This document shows positions 20,022-27,271 of a stretch of DNA of 35,304 nucleotides, in pieces; the stretch's first letter is position 1; the number at the start of each line of letters is the position of its first letter. The stretch spans positions 1 through 35,304 of IMG/VR virus record IMGVR_UViG_3300013119_000212. One strand, written 5' to 3'. The translations under genes were made by a program, and so were the position numbers. The notes beneath the pieces were generated by a model, which made no database searches, had not been told where the DNA came from, and saw only the letters and a list, made by a program, of their open reading frames with translations. This stretch comes from a virus.

Positions 20022-20053
20022 ATTGTAGTTCACATGATCTCAATTGTACAATT
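20022..20053 (-). promoter_or_regulatory. candidate promoter of the island operon
   Basis: Minus strand: TTGTAC (20051-20046), 18 bases, TACAAT (20027-20022). The -35 box lies inside the perfect 12-base palindrome AATTGTACAATT (20042-20053), which could be an operator. Unlike P1-P5 it lacks the TTTACA/17/TATAAT form, as expected if the island has a different origin. Confidence 0.45.
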
Positions 20054-20440
20054 CAAAGTTTTTATACACGAATAAAATTTGTGAATACCGAGCTTCGCTC
20101 CGCCCGCGACGCGCGTAAGGGTGGAGGCCTCTGACGCGCCACCCCCGGCCCCGTAACCGAAGTCGCGCGGGCGCCCACGTGCGACGACGCGACGCGCTAT
20201 ACCTCTCCGGCCGGCGAAGCCCCACCTCGCGCGTGCGCAATCGATTGCACGTGCACGTCCCGCGGGATCGATTGCACACGTGCACGTGGACTTCTCAGCC
20301 GCGTATACTGTTGATATATGTACCGCTCGCAATTTTCCGGCCCGGGGCACTGACACATGTAAACTTAAATGCCCCTCTAAAATTTTCGGGGGTTAAAAAC
20401 CACTATACAACTTTTCGGCTAAATTAAAATATATTCCCAG
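20054..20440. other. GC-rich to AT-rich non-coding region upstream of large terminase
   Basis: About 390 bases without a convincing gene. The left two thirds are very GC-rich (for example GCGCGGGCGCCCACGTG) and hold a cluster of palindromes at 20237-20288. The right third returns to AT-rich DNA with a CCCC/GGGG hairpin around 20371-20390. Reading frames here have odd composition (runs of Arg, Ala and Cys) and no ribosome sites. Position between the terminase genes makes a packaging or replication site plausible. Confidence 0.5.
20237..20288. repeat. cluster of perfect palindromes with a direct repeat
   Basis: In order: GCAATCGATTGC (20237-20248), ACGTGCACGT (20249-20258), TCCCGCGGGA (20258-20267), ATCGAT (20267-20272) and CACGTGCACGTG (20277-20288). 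Two copies of ATCGATTGCA..CGTGCACGT begin at 20240 and 20267, spaced 27 bases, the second with a 2-base insertion. Together they form a larger near-symmetrical array centred on the CCGCGG core. Confidence 0.75.
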
Positions 20441-20446
20441 AAACTG

Positions 20447-20475
20447 TGTACTTTTGCGCTCATCTATTATATAAT
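20447..20475 (+). promoter_or_regulatory. promoter P7 (large terminase and late genes)
   Basis: Plus strand: TGTACT (20447-20452), 17 bases, TATAAT (20470-20475). Boxes, spacing and flanks match P6. The ATG of the large terminase begins 6 bases after the -10 box, so the predicted +1 falls on or beside it. Confidence 0.78.
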
Positions 20476-20481
20476 ATAGTC

Positions 20482-21906
20482 ATGGAAAGTATAGATTACA
20501 TTGCATCACCTACAGCAGGTGAATTCCATCGCGATGATAATTTTGTACGTGGTCTTATTGGTCCTATCGGATCGGGTAAGTCCGTTTCCTGTTGTATTGA
20601 AATCTTTAAGCGAGCTTGCGAACAGCGAGCGCATACTGACGGAGTCCGCTATTCTCGTTGGGTTATCGTGCGTAACACTTATCGTGAGCTTGTTGATACA
20701 ACTATGCAAACTTGGTTTGATTGGTTCCCCAAGACTCTAGGCCATTGGCGCGCAGCCGATATGAAACAGACTATTGAGTTCACTTTAACTGATGAAACGG
20801 TAGTCCATCTTGAAGTACTGTTCCGCGCACTTGACCGACCGGATGATGTGAAGAAACTTCTTTCTTTGGAACTCACCGGTGGCTGGATCAATGAGGCAAG
20901 AGAAATACCAAAGCCAATCCTTGATATGCTCATTGGTCGTGTCGGTCGCTATCCCTCCAAAAGATATGGTGGTGCTAGTTGGTATGGCGTAATCAATGAT
21001 ACTAACCCACCAGACACTGATCATTGGTGGTATAGAATGTTTGAGGAGCAGCAGCCAGAGGGATGGAAGGATTTTCACCAACCATCTGGTGTTTCTCCTG
21101 AGGCGGAGAATATAGACAACTTACCTGATGAATATTATAAGCGCCTCAGTTCGGGTAAGGATCAAGAATGGATAAATGTGTACGTACACGGTAAATACGG
21201 ATTCGTACAAGATGGTAAGATCATTTATCCAGAATACAATGATAATCTCCACTGTGTACATGATCTTGGTCTCCATGAAAAGACTGAGAAGGTTATTATA
21301 GGTGTTGACTTTGGTCTTACGCCCGCTGCTGTAATCGCACAGATATCTCGGTCAGACGGCCAAGTACAGATCATCGATGAGATCGTAACTGAAGATATGG
21401 GAGCTGTTCGCTTTGGTAAGCGCATTAAGGAGTTAGTTATAAGCAATTATGACAATCTGCCTATGGAAGGTTATGGCGACCCAGCAGGGGAGCAAAGAAG
21501 CCAAGTTGATGAGCGGACTCCTTTCTTTGTATTAGAGGCACAGGGTGTATTTCTTCGCCCTGGACCAACCAATGATTTCACGATTCGCAGGGAATCAGTG
21601 GCTAAATTGTTGACGACTCTTACTCTGCTTGGTCGCCCCCAATTAGTAATCTCACCTAAGTGCAGAATGCTCAGAAAGGCTATGGCTGGTGGTTATAAGT
21701 ATCGCCGCATTAATGTATCTGGCACAGACAAATATGCTGAAAAGCCAGATAAGAATATGTACTCGCACGTAGCTGAAGCTCTGCAGTATTTGTGTACGGG
21801 ACTAGGACATGGTTATGAACTCCTTAAAAGAGCTGAAGATGAAGTTCCTCGAGATTATTCTGCGCAGGGCCTCGATTACGATCCACTCGGAAGGGCAGCG
21901 GCGTGA
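20482..21906 (+). CDS. terL: terminase large subunit
   Basis: A 474-residue packaging motor. Seen: Walker A GLIGPIGSGKSVSC (residues 25-38), Walker B region LELTGGWINEARE, and the C-terminal RNase H-like nuclease with VIIGVDFGLTPAAVI, MEGYGDPAG and YSHVAEALQYL. The N terminus MESIDYIASP.. FVRGLIGPIGSGKS is typical of podovirus-type TerL. I chose ATG 20482 although the frame is open from 20446, because the promoter occupies 20447-20475 and no start before it could be on the transcript. No ribosome site exists, so the mRNA seems leaderless. The stop overlaps the next GTG (GTGA). Powers headful or site-specific DNA packaging with the putative small subunit at 18420. Confidence 0.95.
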   Translation: MESIDYIASPTAGEFHRDDNFVRGLIGPIGSGKSVSCCIEIFKRACEQRAHTDGVRYSRWVIVRNTYRELVDTTMQTWFDWFPKTLGHWRAADMKQTIEFTLTDETVVHLEVLFRALDRPDDVKKLLSLELTGGWINEAREIPKPILDMLIGRVGRYPSKRYGGASWYGVINDTNPPDTDHWWYRMFEEQQPEGWKDFHQPSGVSPEAENIDNLPDEYYKRLSSGKDQEWINVYVHGKYGFVQDGKIIYPEYNDNLHCVHDLGLHEKTEKVIIGVDFGLTPAAVIAQISRSDGQVQIIDEIVTEDMGAVRFGKRIKELVISNYDNLPMEGYGDPAGEQRSQVDERTPFFVLEAQGVFLRPGPTNDFTIRRESVAKLLTTLTLLGRPQLVISPKCRMLRKAMAGGYKYRRINVSGTDKYAEKPDKNMYSHVAEALQYLCTGLGHGYELLKRAEDEVPRDYSAQGLDYDPLGRAAA

Positions 21907-22358
21907 TTCAGTATTCGCAGATGGACTACGCTGATATTCCAGAAGTAATATCACTTGGTGCACAGATGCATAAAGAATCTCGCTATGCTAAGTATCCTTA
22001 TGATGAGGACTATTGCTTGGACATGGCAGGCCAAGTGATTAAAGATGATATGTTCTATAGTGGACTTGCAAAAGAGAATGAAGAATTGATCGGAATGATC
22101 TTTGGATTCTTAAATAAGGTTCCCTTTTGTAAGGCCATTAGTGCTGGTGATCTCTTATTTTATGTTCACCCAGAAAAGCGTAATGGTAAAGTAGCTTTAC
22201 GTTTGGTTCGTGATTTTGAAAAGTGGGCTCGCTATCACAATGTAGAAGAGATTCAGATGGGCATCTCTGCGGATATTAACCCAGACAGAGTAGCTAAATT
22301 TTATAACCGACTGGGATATGATTATCACGGTCATTTTATGATTAAAGGAAAAGACTAA
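21903..22358 (+). CDS. GNAT-type N-acetyltransferase
   Basis: A 151-residue protein with the GNAT fold layout: N-terminal MDYADIPEVISLGAQMHKES, central strands ENEELIGMIFGFLN and AISAGDLLFYVHPEKRNGKVALRLVRDFEKWARYH (acetyl-CoA binding region with R-N-G-K), and the C-terminal VAKFYNRLGYDYHGHFMIKG. GNAT genes between TerL and portal are common in marine podoviruses, where the substrate is unknown; head-protein or host-protein modification has been proposed in general. GTG 21903 overlaps the TerL stop. The stop overlaps the next ATG (TAATG). Confidence 0.85.
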   Translation: MIQYSQMDYADIPEVISLGAQMHKESRYAKYPYDEDYCLDMAGQVIKDDMFYSGLAKENEELIGMIFGFLNKVPFCKAISAGDLLFYVHPEKRNGKVALRLVRDFEKWARYHNVEEIQMGISADINPDRVAKFYNRLGYDYHGHFMIKGKD

Positions 22359-22567
22359 TGGGCGGATTATTTGGTAGCTCTAAGCCAGCACCCCTTCCTC
22401 CACCTCCACCTCCACCTAAGCGGGAGGATCCATCTGTTAAAGCGGCGGCAGAGAAAGAGAGGAAACGTATGCTCGCTAAGAAAGGCCGCAAGAGTACGAT
22501 GCTGACTGGTGGGCTTGGTGTGACTGAAGATGCTCCTGTTGCTAAGAAGAGTCTACTCGGACAATAA
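22358..22567 (+). CDS. small proline-rich conserved virion-block protein
   Basis: A 69-residue protein: MGGLFGSSKPAPLPPPPPPP (glycine start and an eight-proline run interrupted by Leu), a basic helix (KAAAEKERKRMLAKKGRKST) and MLTGGLGVTEDAPVAKKSLLG. The '(K)KGR.STMLTG..G' motif recurs in small proteins just upstream of portal genes in many podoviruses, and these are usually annotated as hypothetical. It overlaps the acetyltransferase stop and ends 3 bases before the portal ATG. A head-completion or scaffold-like role is possible, not shown. Confidence 0.75.
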   Translation: MGGLFGSSKPAPLPPPPPPPKREDPSVKAAAEKERKRMLAKKGRKSTMLTGGLGVTEDAPVAKKSLLGQ

Positions 22568-22570
22568 AAG

Positions 22571-24166
22571 ATGAGTGTTTCCAAATATGTAATTCGGCGG
22601 TTCGGTGATCTCTCAGGTTCTAGAGGAGCTTGGGAGAGTCACTGGCAAGAAGCTGCTGAGTTGACCTTTCCCAATCATCCCACCTTCACTGGTGAAGAAT
22701 CTCCAGGCTTGAAGAAAGGGTTAAAAGTATACGATTCAACGGCAATTCACGCCGCAGAGATCTTAGCTGCCGGGTTACATGGAACACTCACCAATCCAGC
22801 TTCAGAGTGGTTCGCTCTGCGCTTTGAAAATGAAGAGCTAAATGACTCACGTGAATCTTCTCTTTGGTTAAAGAACGCAGAGCAAATCATGCGTAACGAG
22901 ATTCAGAATTCTAAATCTGCATTCTCAACTCATATTCATGAAATGTACCTAGAATTTGCTTCATTTGGTACAGGAGTACTTTTCACTGGGGAGCGGAGCG
23001 ATAAAGATGGGATCTTATTTAAGTCAATCCCTCTCTCAGAGGCGTATATTGCGGAGAATAAAGATGGAAAAATCGACACGCTGTACCGTACCATTAATAT
23101 GTCCGTTCGTCAAATCATTCAAAAATTTGGTGAAAATGCTTCAGACAAAACTAAAAAGCTTTTTGCAGAAGGTAAAGTCGACCAACTAATTCAGGTAGTT
23201 CACGCTGTTGAACCAAGAACTAAGCCATTCAAAAAGAATGAGACTTTACCATTTGTATCTGTTTATGTAGAAAAATCTACAAAACATATTCTTCAAGAGG
23301 GAGGATTCTCTCAATTCCCTTATTCAGTCCCTAGATTCTATAAAGCATCTGGTGAAGTATATGGTAGAGGACCAGCAATTACTGCTCTACCAGATATTAA
23401 GATGCTGAATGAGATGACGAAGACGACGATTAAAGCAGCGCAGAAAATCGTTGATCCTCCATTACAGGCTCCAGATGATGGTTTCTTAGGCCCAATCCGT
23501 ACAGTACCAGGTGGAATAAATTATTTCCGTCGAGGTAATACTGATCGCATTGAACCATTAATAACCAATGCGAACATTCCTATCTCACTTGAGATGATGG
23601 AAGAATTGCGTAACCGTATTCGTGCAATATTTTTTATTGATCAGCTTCAGCTAATGCGTGGTCCTGAAATGACAGCTACTGAAGTTATGCAGCGTACTGA
23701 AGAGAGAATGAGACTTATGGGTCCTGTTCTCGGTCGTATGCAAGAAGAAGCACTTGATACGGTTATCAATCGAGTATTTGAGATCTTAAACTCTCAAGGT
23801 AAATTTCCACCAGCTCCTGATCTAATTGCAAATGCAGACTATAAAGTAGAATATGTTAGTCCAATTGCACGAGCTCAGAAGCAGCTTGAAGCTAATAGCT
23901 TACAGCGAGTTATGGAAATCATGACTCCATTTGTTTCAATGACTCCTGATCTTATTCACCGCTTTGATGCTGATGAGATTCTTAAGGGAGTATCTGAGAT
24001 GTTCGGTCTTCGCCCATCATTCCTTAAATCTGATGGTGATGTAGATCAGGCTAGACAGGCTGAGAATGAACAGGCTCAGATGGCACAAAACGTAGAGACA
24101 CTACGCACTGGCTCTGAAGCTGGCGTAAATCTCGCAAGAATTCAGGAGATGCGCAGTGGATCATAA
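22571..24166 (+). CDS. portal protein (T7 gp8-type head-tail connector)
   Basis: A 531-residue protein with features of the T7 gp8 portal family: WLKNAEQIMRNEIQNSKSAF in the wing, GTGVLFTGE and the conserved FYKASGEVYGRGPAI.ALPDIK block, MLNEMTKTTIKAAQKIVDPP, and the C-terminal MTATEVMQRTEERMRLMGPVLGR helix block. Forms the dodecameric ring through which DNA enters and leaves the head. Length fits the family. The start ATG 22571 has only a weak AAAAG site and may be coupled to the preceding gene. The end overlaps the next gene by 11 bases. Confidence 0.95.
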   Translation: MSVSKYVIRRFGDLSGSRGAWESHWQEAAELTFPNHPTFTGEESPGLKKGLKVYDSTAIHAAEILAAGLHGTLTNPASEWFALRFENEELNDSRESSLWLKNAEQIMRNEIQNSKSAFSTHIHEMYLEFASFGTGVLFTGERSDKDGILFKSIPLSEAYIAENKDGKIDTLYRTINMSVRQIIQKFGENASDKTKKLFAEGKVDQLIQVVHAVEPRTKPFKKNETLPFVSVYVEKSTKHILQEGGFSQFPYSVPRFYKASGEVYGRGPAITALPDIKMLNEMTKTTIKAAQKIVDPPLQAPDDGFLGPIRTVPGGINYFRRGNTDRIEPLITNANIPISLEMMEELRNRIRAIFFIDQLQLMRGPEMTATEVMQRTEERMRLMGPVLGRMQEEALDTVINRVFEILNSQGKFPPAPDLIANADYKVEYVSPIARAQKQLEANSLQRVMEIMTPFVSMTPDLIHRFDADEILKGVSEMFGLRPSFLKSDGDVDQARQAENEQAQMAQNVETLRTGSEAGVNLARIQEMRSGS

Positions 24167-24419
24167 AGCTGCAAGTCAATTGAAGATGGATTTGAATATG
24201 ACATTCAATTCCGAACACGGACGTAGAGTCTTAAATTCCCTTATGGAATTCGGTCATTTGCTAGAGCCCCCTGCGATTAGCTCTGACCCCATTGAAATGG
24301 CATTTAAGTCTGGACGCCGTGATGTCCTTATGTTTATTTTATATCATATGGACATTAGAGCTGAGAATTTCCCAGCTATAATTTCACAATCGCTCATCAA
24401 CGAAGATATGGCACATTAG
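24156..24419 (+). CDS. Bbp19-like small head-region protein
   Basis: An 87-residue protein with GTG start 24156 seven bases after CAGGAG. The pattern F.SEHGRRVLNSLMEFG ... DPIEMAFKSGRRDVLMFILYHM matches the small Bbp19-type proteins (F...GR.VL..L, then ..A...G.R.V...I) that lie between portal and scaffold genes in podoviruses. Probably a minor structural protein or assembly factor. Overlaps the portal gene; the scaffold gene follows after 9 bases. Confidence 0.7.
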   Translation: MDHKAASQLKMDLNMTFNSEHGRRVLNSLMEFGHLLEPPAISSDPIEMAFKSGRRDVLMFILYHMDIRAENFPAIISQSLINEDMAH

Positions 24420-24428
24420 GAGTAAATT

Positions 24429-25187
24429 ATGGAAACACCAGAGTGGATGCAATCATTGCCTGAAGAGATGCAAAGTAACGAATCTCTGGCAAAGTTCTCA
24501 GACGTAGAAGCCTTAGCAGGCTCCTATGTTAATGCTGAGAAAATGATTGGAAAAGATACTATTGTAAAACCTACTACTGAAGACGAGTGGGAAAGTGCTT
24601 ACAATCAACTTGGACGGCCAGAAGAGGCTAATAATTACGAGTTAAAAACTCCAGAAGATTTGCCAGAAGGAATTGATTTCGATGATGAAATGATGACTTC
24701 TTTTAAGGAACAAGCTCATAAAGCTGGTCTTAATCAAAGTCAGATTGAAGCTCTTAATTCATGGTATTGGGATCATACAACCAAAGCTTATAATACTTTA
24801 AGTGACGGAGTTGAAGATACTCAATCAAAATCAGTCGAAAATCTTAAGAAAGATTGGGGAGAACGCTATGACGTTAACCTCACTATGGCTAAACGAGCTG
24901 TAGAACAATTCGGTGATGAAAATTTTACTGAATATCTTGAACAAACAGGTTTAGGTGATAACCCTCAGATGGTGCGTTTTATGCACGCAGTTGCTAAAGC
25001 AAACCTTGAAGAAGGAGATATCGAAGGTCAAGGTAACGACAATAGTCGTACTATGGAGCCTTCACAGATTCGTGAGCAGATTAATGATATTATGTCACAA
25101 GCTGCTTATACAAATAAGCAGGATCCTAATCATGGGATTCTGGTTACTAAAGTGCAGAAGCTATTTGAGCGGCTGCATGCAGCATAA
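24429..25187 (+). CDS. capsid assembly scaffolding protein (T7 gp9-like)
   Basis: A 252-residue acidic, helical protein with no membrane span or Cys. It has the typical order of podovirus scaffolds: an N-terminal NESLAKFSDVEALAGSYVNAEKMIG, the TEDEWESAYNQLGRPEEANNYEL motif, LPEGIDFDDEMMTSFKEQAHKAGLNQSQIEAL, a Trp-containing DWGERYDVNL with following helix, and a C-terminal helix QDPNHGILVTKVQKLFERLHA. It guides procapsid assembly and is absent from the mature virion. It sits directly upstream of the capsid gene. AGGAG precedes ATG 24429. Confidence 0.9.
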   Translation: METPEWMQSLPEEMQSNESLAKFSDVEALAGSYVNAEKMIGKDTIVKPTTEDEWESAYNQLGRPEEANNYELKTPEDLPEGIDFDDEMMTSFKEQAHKAGLNQSQIEALNSWYWDHTTKAYNTLSDGVEDTQSKSVENLKKDWGERYDVNLTMAKRAVEQFGDENFTEYLEQTGLGDNPQMVRFMHAVAKANLEEGDIEGQGNDNSRTMEPSQIREQINDIMSQAAYTNKQDPNHGILVTKVQKLFERLHAA

Positions 25188-25202
25188 GGGATTAGGATAA
25201 CT

Positions 25203-25292
25203 ATGAAAATGGCCCTAAAAACTTATAAGAGTCCGTATCAAGCGGGTAACTCTTTTGCTATTTACTTTAATAACACTTTAATGGAGAATTAA
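25203..25292 (+). CDS. possible 29-residue ORF or capsid leader
   Basis: Between scaffold and capsid genes an ATG (25203) behind TTAGGATAACT opens a 29-residue frame ending just 2 bases before the capsid ATG. The same stretch can form a hairpin (AAGAGT, CCG with CGG, ACTCTT; 25227-25254) ending in four T residues. It may be a leader that regulates capsid expression and not a functional peptide. Confidence 0.3.
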   Translation: MKMALKTYKSPYQAGNSFAIYFNNTLMEN

Positions 25293-25294
25293 AA

Positions 25295-26155
25295 ATGAGT
25301 GTTGAGATTACTACGGCTTTTGTCGAACAGTATTCTGCCAATATCCAGCTGCTATCACAGCAGAAAGGATCCCGCTTGAGTGGTGCGATTCGTAATGAAT
25401 CCGTAACTGGTAAGAATGCATTCTTTGAACAGATCGGTACAGTCGCCGCTCGTGTACGGTCTAGCCGTCACGCAGATACTCCTCGTATGGATACACCACA
25501 TTCTAGACGTCGTGTTTCTTTGGTCGATTATGATTGGGCTGATCTCATTGATAATGAGGATAAGGTTCGCATGCTGATTGATCCTACTTCATCTTATGCA
25601 GCTTCTGCAGCTTACGCTATGGGACGTGCAAAGGATGATGCTATTATCACAGCTGCAACTGGAACTGCTTATACTGGAGTATCTGGTGGAACAGCTACTA
25701 CGTTGCCTTCTGCACAGAAGGTAGCCGTTGCCGCTTCTGGTCTTACTTTAGCAAAGCTACTCTCTGCTAAAGAGATTCTTGATGCTGGTGAAGTAGATCC
25801 AGATATTCCTCGCTATATTGCTTTGACTGCTGGTCAAGTTACTGATCTTCTGAATACCACTGAGATTAAGTCTTCTGACTATAATACTGTTAAAGCTCTT
25901 GCACAGGGACAGATTGATACCTATATGGGATTCAAGTTTCTTCAAACTGAGCGTCTCGGAACTGATGCCAGCGGTGACCGTCAGGTTATCTGTTGGGCAC
26001 AGGATGGTCTTCTTTTGGCTACCGGTAAGGATGCATCTGCTAAGATCTCCGAACGTGATGACAAGAACTATGCAACTCAGGTTTTCTATTCTCAGACCAT
26101 TGGAGCTACTCGAATGGAAGAGGCGAAAGTCGTTGAAATTGCATGTGCTGAATAA
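25295..26155 (+). CDS. major capsid protein (Phage_capsid_2 type)
   Basis: A 286-residue protein with GGAGAA upstream of ATG 25295. It starts MSVEITTAFVEQYSANIQLL and carries SVTGKNAFFEQIG, RHADTPRMDTPHSRR, DYDWADLIDNEDKVRMLIDPTS and AYAMGRAKDDAI, then PRYIALTAGQVTDLL and a conserved C-terminal strand segment. This start and the 'D.P..D.PH.RR....DY.WA.LID..D' block are characteristic of the Phage_capsid_2 family of HK97-fold capsid proteins in podoviruses. Forms the icosahedral head. Placed after the scaffold gene; decoration-type gene follows. Confidence 0.92.
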   Translation: MSVEITTAFVEQYSANIQLLSQQKGSRLSGAIRNESVTGKNAFFEQIGTVAARVRSSRHADTPRMDTPHSRRRVSLVDYDWADLIDNEDKVRMLIDPTSSYAASAAYAMGRAKDDAIITAATGTAYTGVSGGTATTLPSAQKVAVAASGLTLAKLLSAKEILDAGEVDPDIPRYIALTAGQVTDLLNTTEIKSSDYNTVKALAQGQIDTYMGFKFLQTERLGTDASGDRQVICWAQDGLLLATGKDASAKISERDDKNYATQVFYSQTIGATRMEEAKVVEIACAE

Positions 26156-26172
26156 ATAAGGAGTAAGGAAAA

Positions 26173-26652
26173 ATGGCTGTTACTACTCAGAAAAGTACAC
26201 AAGTAACTAATACTGATGCCACTCCTCCAGTAATGGAAGAGACATCAGATCTTCATGGTCGTATGCGTATCGCGTATTTCGATCACACTCAGTCAGGAGC
26301 TGGTGATGCAACCTCTTCAGTGGAGATTGTCCGCCTTCCTCCTGGCACTGTACGTCTACTCGGTGCGCTAAGTCGTGTTGAACATGCATGGACTACTGCT
26401 AGTGCAACTATGGATGTCGGTTGGGATGCTTATATAGATCTTGACGGTGATGCTGTAGCCGCTGACGCAGATGGTATTGATAATGGTATCGATGTTGATA
26501 CCGCCGGAGCTACTGCTATCGGTTCTGCTTTGACTGCTGATACTAAGGTATTTACTTCTCGTGAAGGAGTATCTATCCGGTTGACAAGTCAGGATACCGC
26601 TATTGCAGATACGAATACTGCATCAGGCTATCTGGTTTACGTTGTAGACTAA
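26173..26652 (+). CDS. putative capsid decoration or head protein
   Basis: A 159-residue, beta-rich protein with Asp/Ala/Thr-rich loops: MRIAYFDHTQSGAGDATSSV, IVRLPPGTVRLLGALSRV, TMDVGWDAYIDLDGDAVAAD, ADTKVFTSREGVSIRLTSQD and GYLVYVVD. Proteins of this kind ('DHTQ..GAGD......LP.G.VR..G..S.') follow the Phage_capsid_2 gene in many podoviruses and are thought to be head-associated. AAGGAGTAAGG precedes ATG 26173. A strong hairpin follows the stop. Function inferred from position. Confidence 0.7.
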   Translation: MAVTTQKSTQVTNTDATPPVMEETSDLHGRMRIAYFDHTQSGAGDATSSVEIVRLPPGTVRLLGALSRVEHAWTTASATMDVGWDAYIDLDGDAVAADADGIDNGIDVDTAGATAIGSALTADTKVFTSREGVSIRLTSQDTAIADTNTASGYLVYVVD

Positions 26653-26658
26653 ACTAGT

Positions 26659-26690
26659 AGAGCTGAGCAGCTTAATCGCTGCTCAGCTCT
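26659..26690 (+). promoter_or_regulatory. strong 13-bp hairpin after the capsid/decoration genes
   Basis: AGAGCTGAGCAGC and GCTGCTCAGCTCT form a perfect stem with a 6-base loop (TTAATC). The following bases are GTTAACGG, so a rho-independent terminator is weak. It may instead protect the highly expressed capsid mRNA from 3' decay or serve as a processing site; the tail genes start 17 bases later. Confidence 0.75.
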
Positions 26691-26707
26691 GTTAACGGAA
26701 TTAGATA

Positions 26708-27271
26708 ATGGCAAGTGAAGTTCAAATTTGTAATGTAGCTCTTTCAAGACTTGGAGAAGATCCAATTATCTCCTTGACCGAGGATTCTAAAGCTGGGCGA
26801 GCTTGCAATCTAGTTTTTACTGATATTCGTGATAGTCTTTTACGCGCACATCCATGGAATTTTGCGGTTGCTCGTGCCTCTTTGGCTCAGTTAACTACAA
26901 CTCCAGTTTACGGATTTAACTATGAATATCAGCTTCCAACTGACTGTCTTAAGGTTTTGAAGACGGATCCTGAAGGAGATGATATTGATTTTAAGATTGA
27001 AGGTAGAAAGCTATTAACTGACGAAGCTACTATCAATATTCTTTATATTTCAAGAGTTACAGATCCAGTTCAATATGATCCAATATTTATGGAAGTATTT
27101 TCTGCTAAGCTTGCTGCTGAATTAGCAGTCTCCTTAACAGATAGTATTACATTGGCTGATTTTCTTCATCAGAAATACGAGAAAGTTCTTTCTGAAGCTA
27201 GAGGTATGGATGCTCAAGAAGGAACACCAGACAATATTATTGCAGATGCTTGGATTGAATCTAGACTCTAA
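26708..27271 (+). CDS. tail tubular protein A (T7 gp11-like)
   Basis: A 187-residue protein whose start MASEVQICNVALSRLGEDPI is the typical signature of the gp11 adaptor family, followed by LRAHPWNFAVARASLA, YEYQLPTDCLKVLK and VFSAKLAAELAVSLTDS. Forms the adaptor ring between portal and nozzle. Its length agrees with the family. The stop overlaps the next ATG (TAATG). Confidence 0.93.
   Translation: MASEVQICNVALSRLGEDPIISLTEDSKAGRACNLVFTDIRDSLLRAHPWNFAVARASLAQLTTTPVYGFNYEYQLPTDCLKVLKTDPEGDDIDFKIEGRKLLTDEATINILYISRVTDPVQYDPIFMEVFSAKLAAELAVSLTDSITLADFLHQKYEKVLSEARGMDAQEGTPDNIIADAWIESRL

Noticed and set aside
20030-20356. Long minus-strand reading frames (81 and 108 residues) through the GC-rich non-coding stretch
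   Set aside because: Arg/Ala/Cys-rich composition with no ribosome site, and they run through the palindrome cluster. GC-rich DNA gives such open frames by chance.
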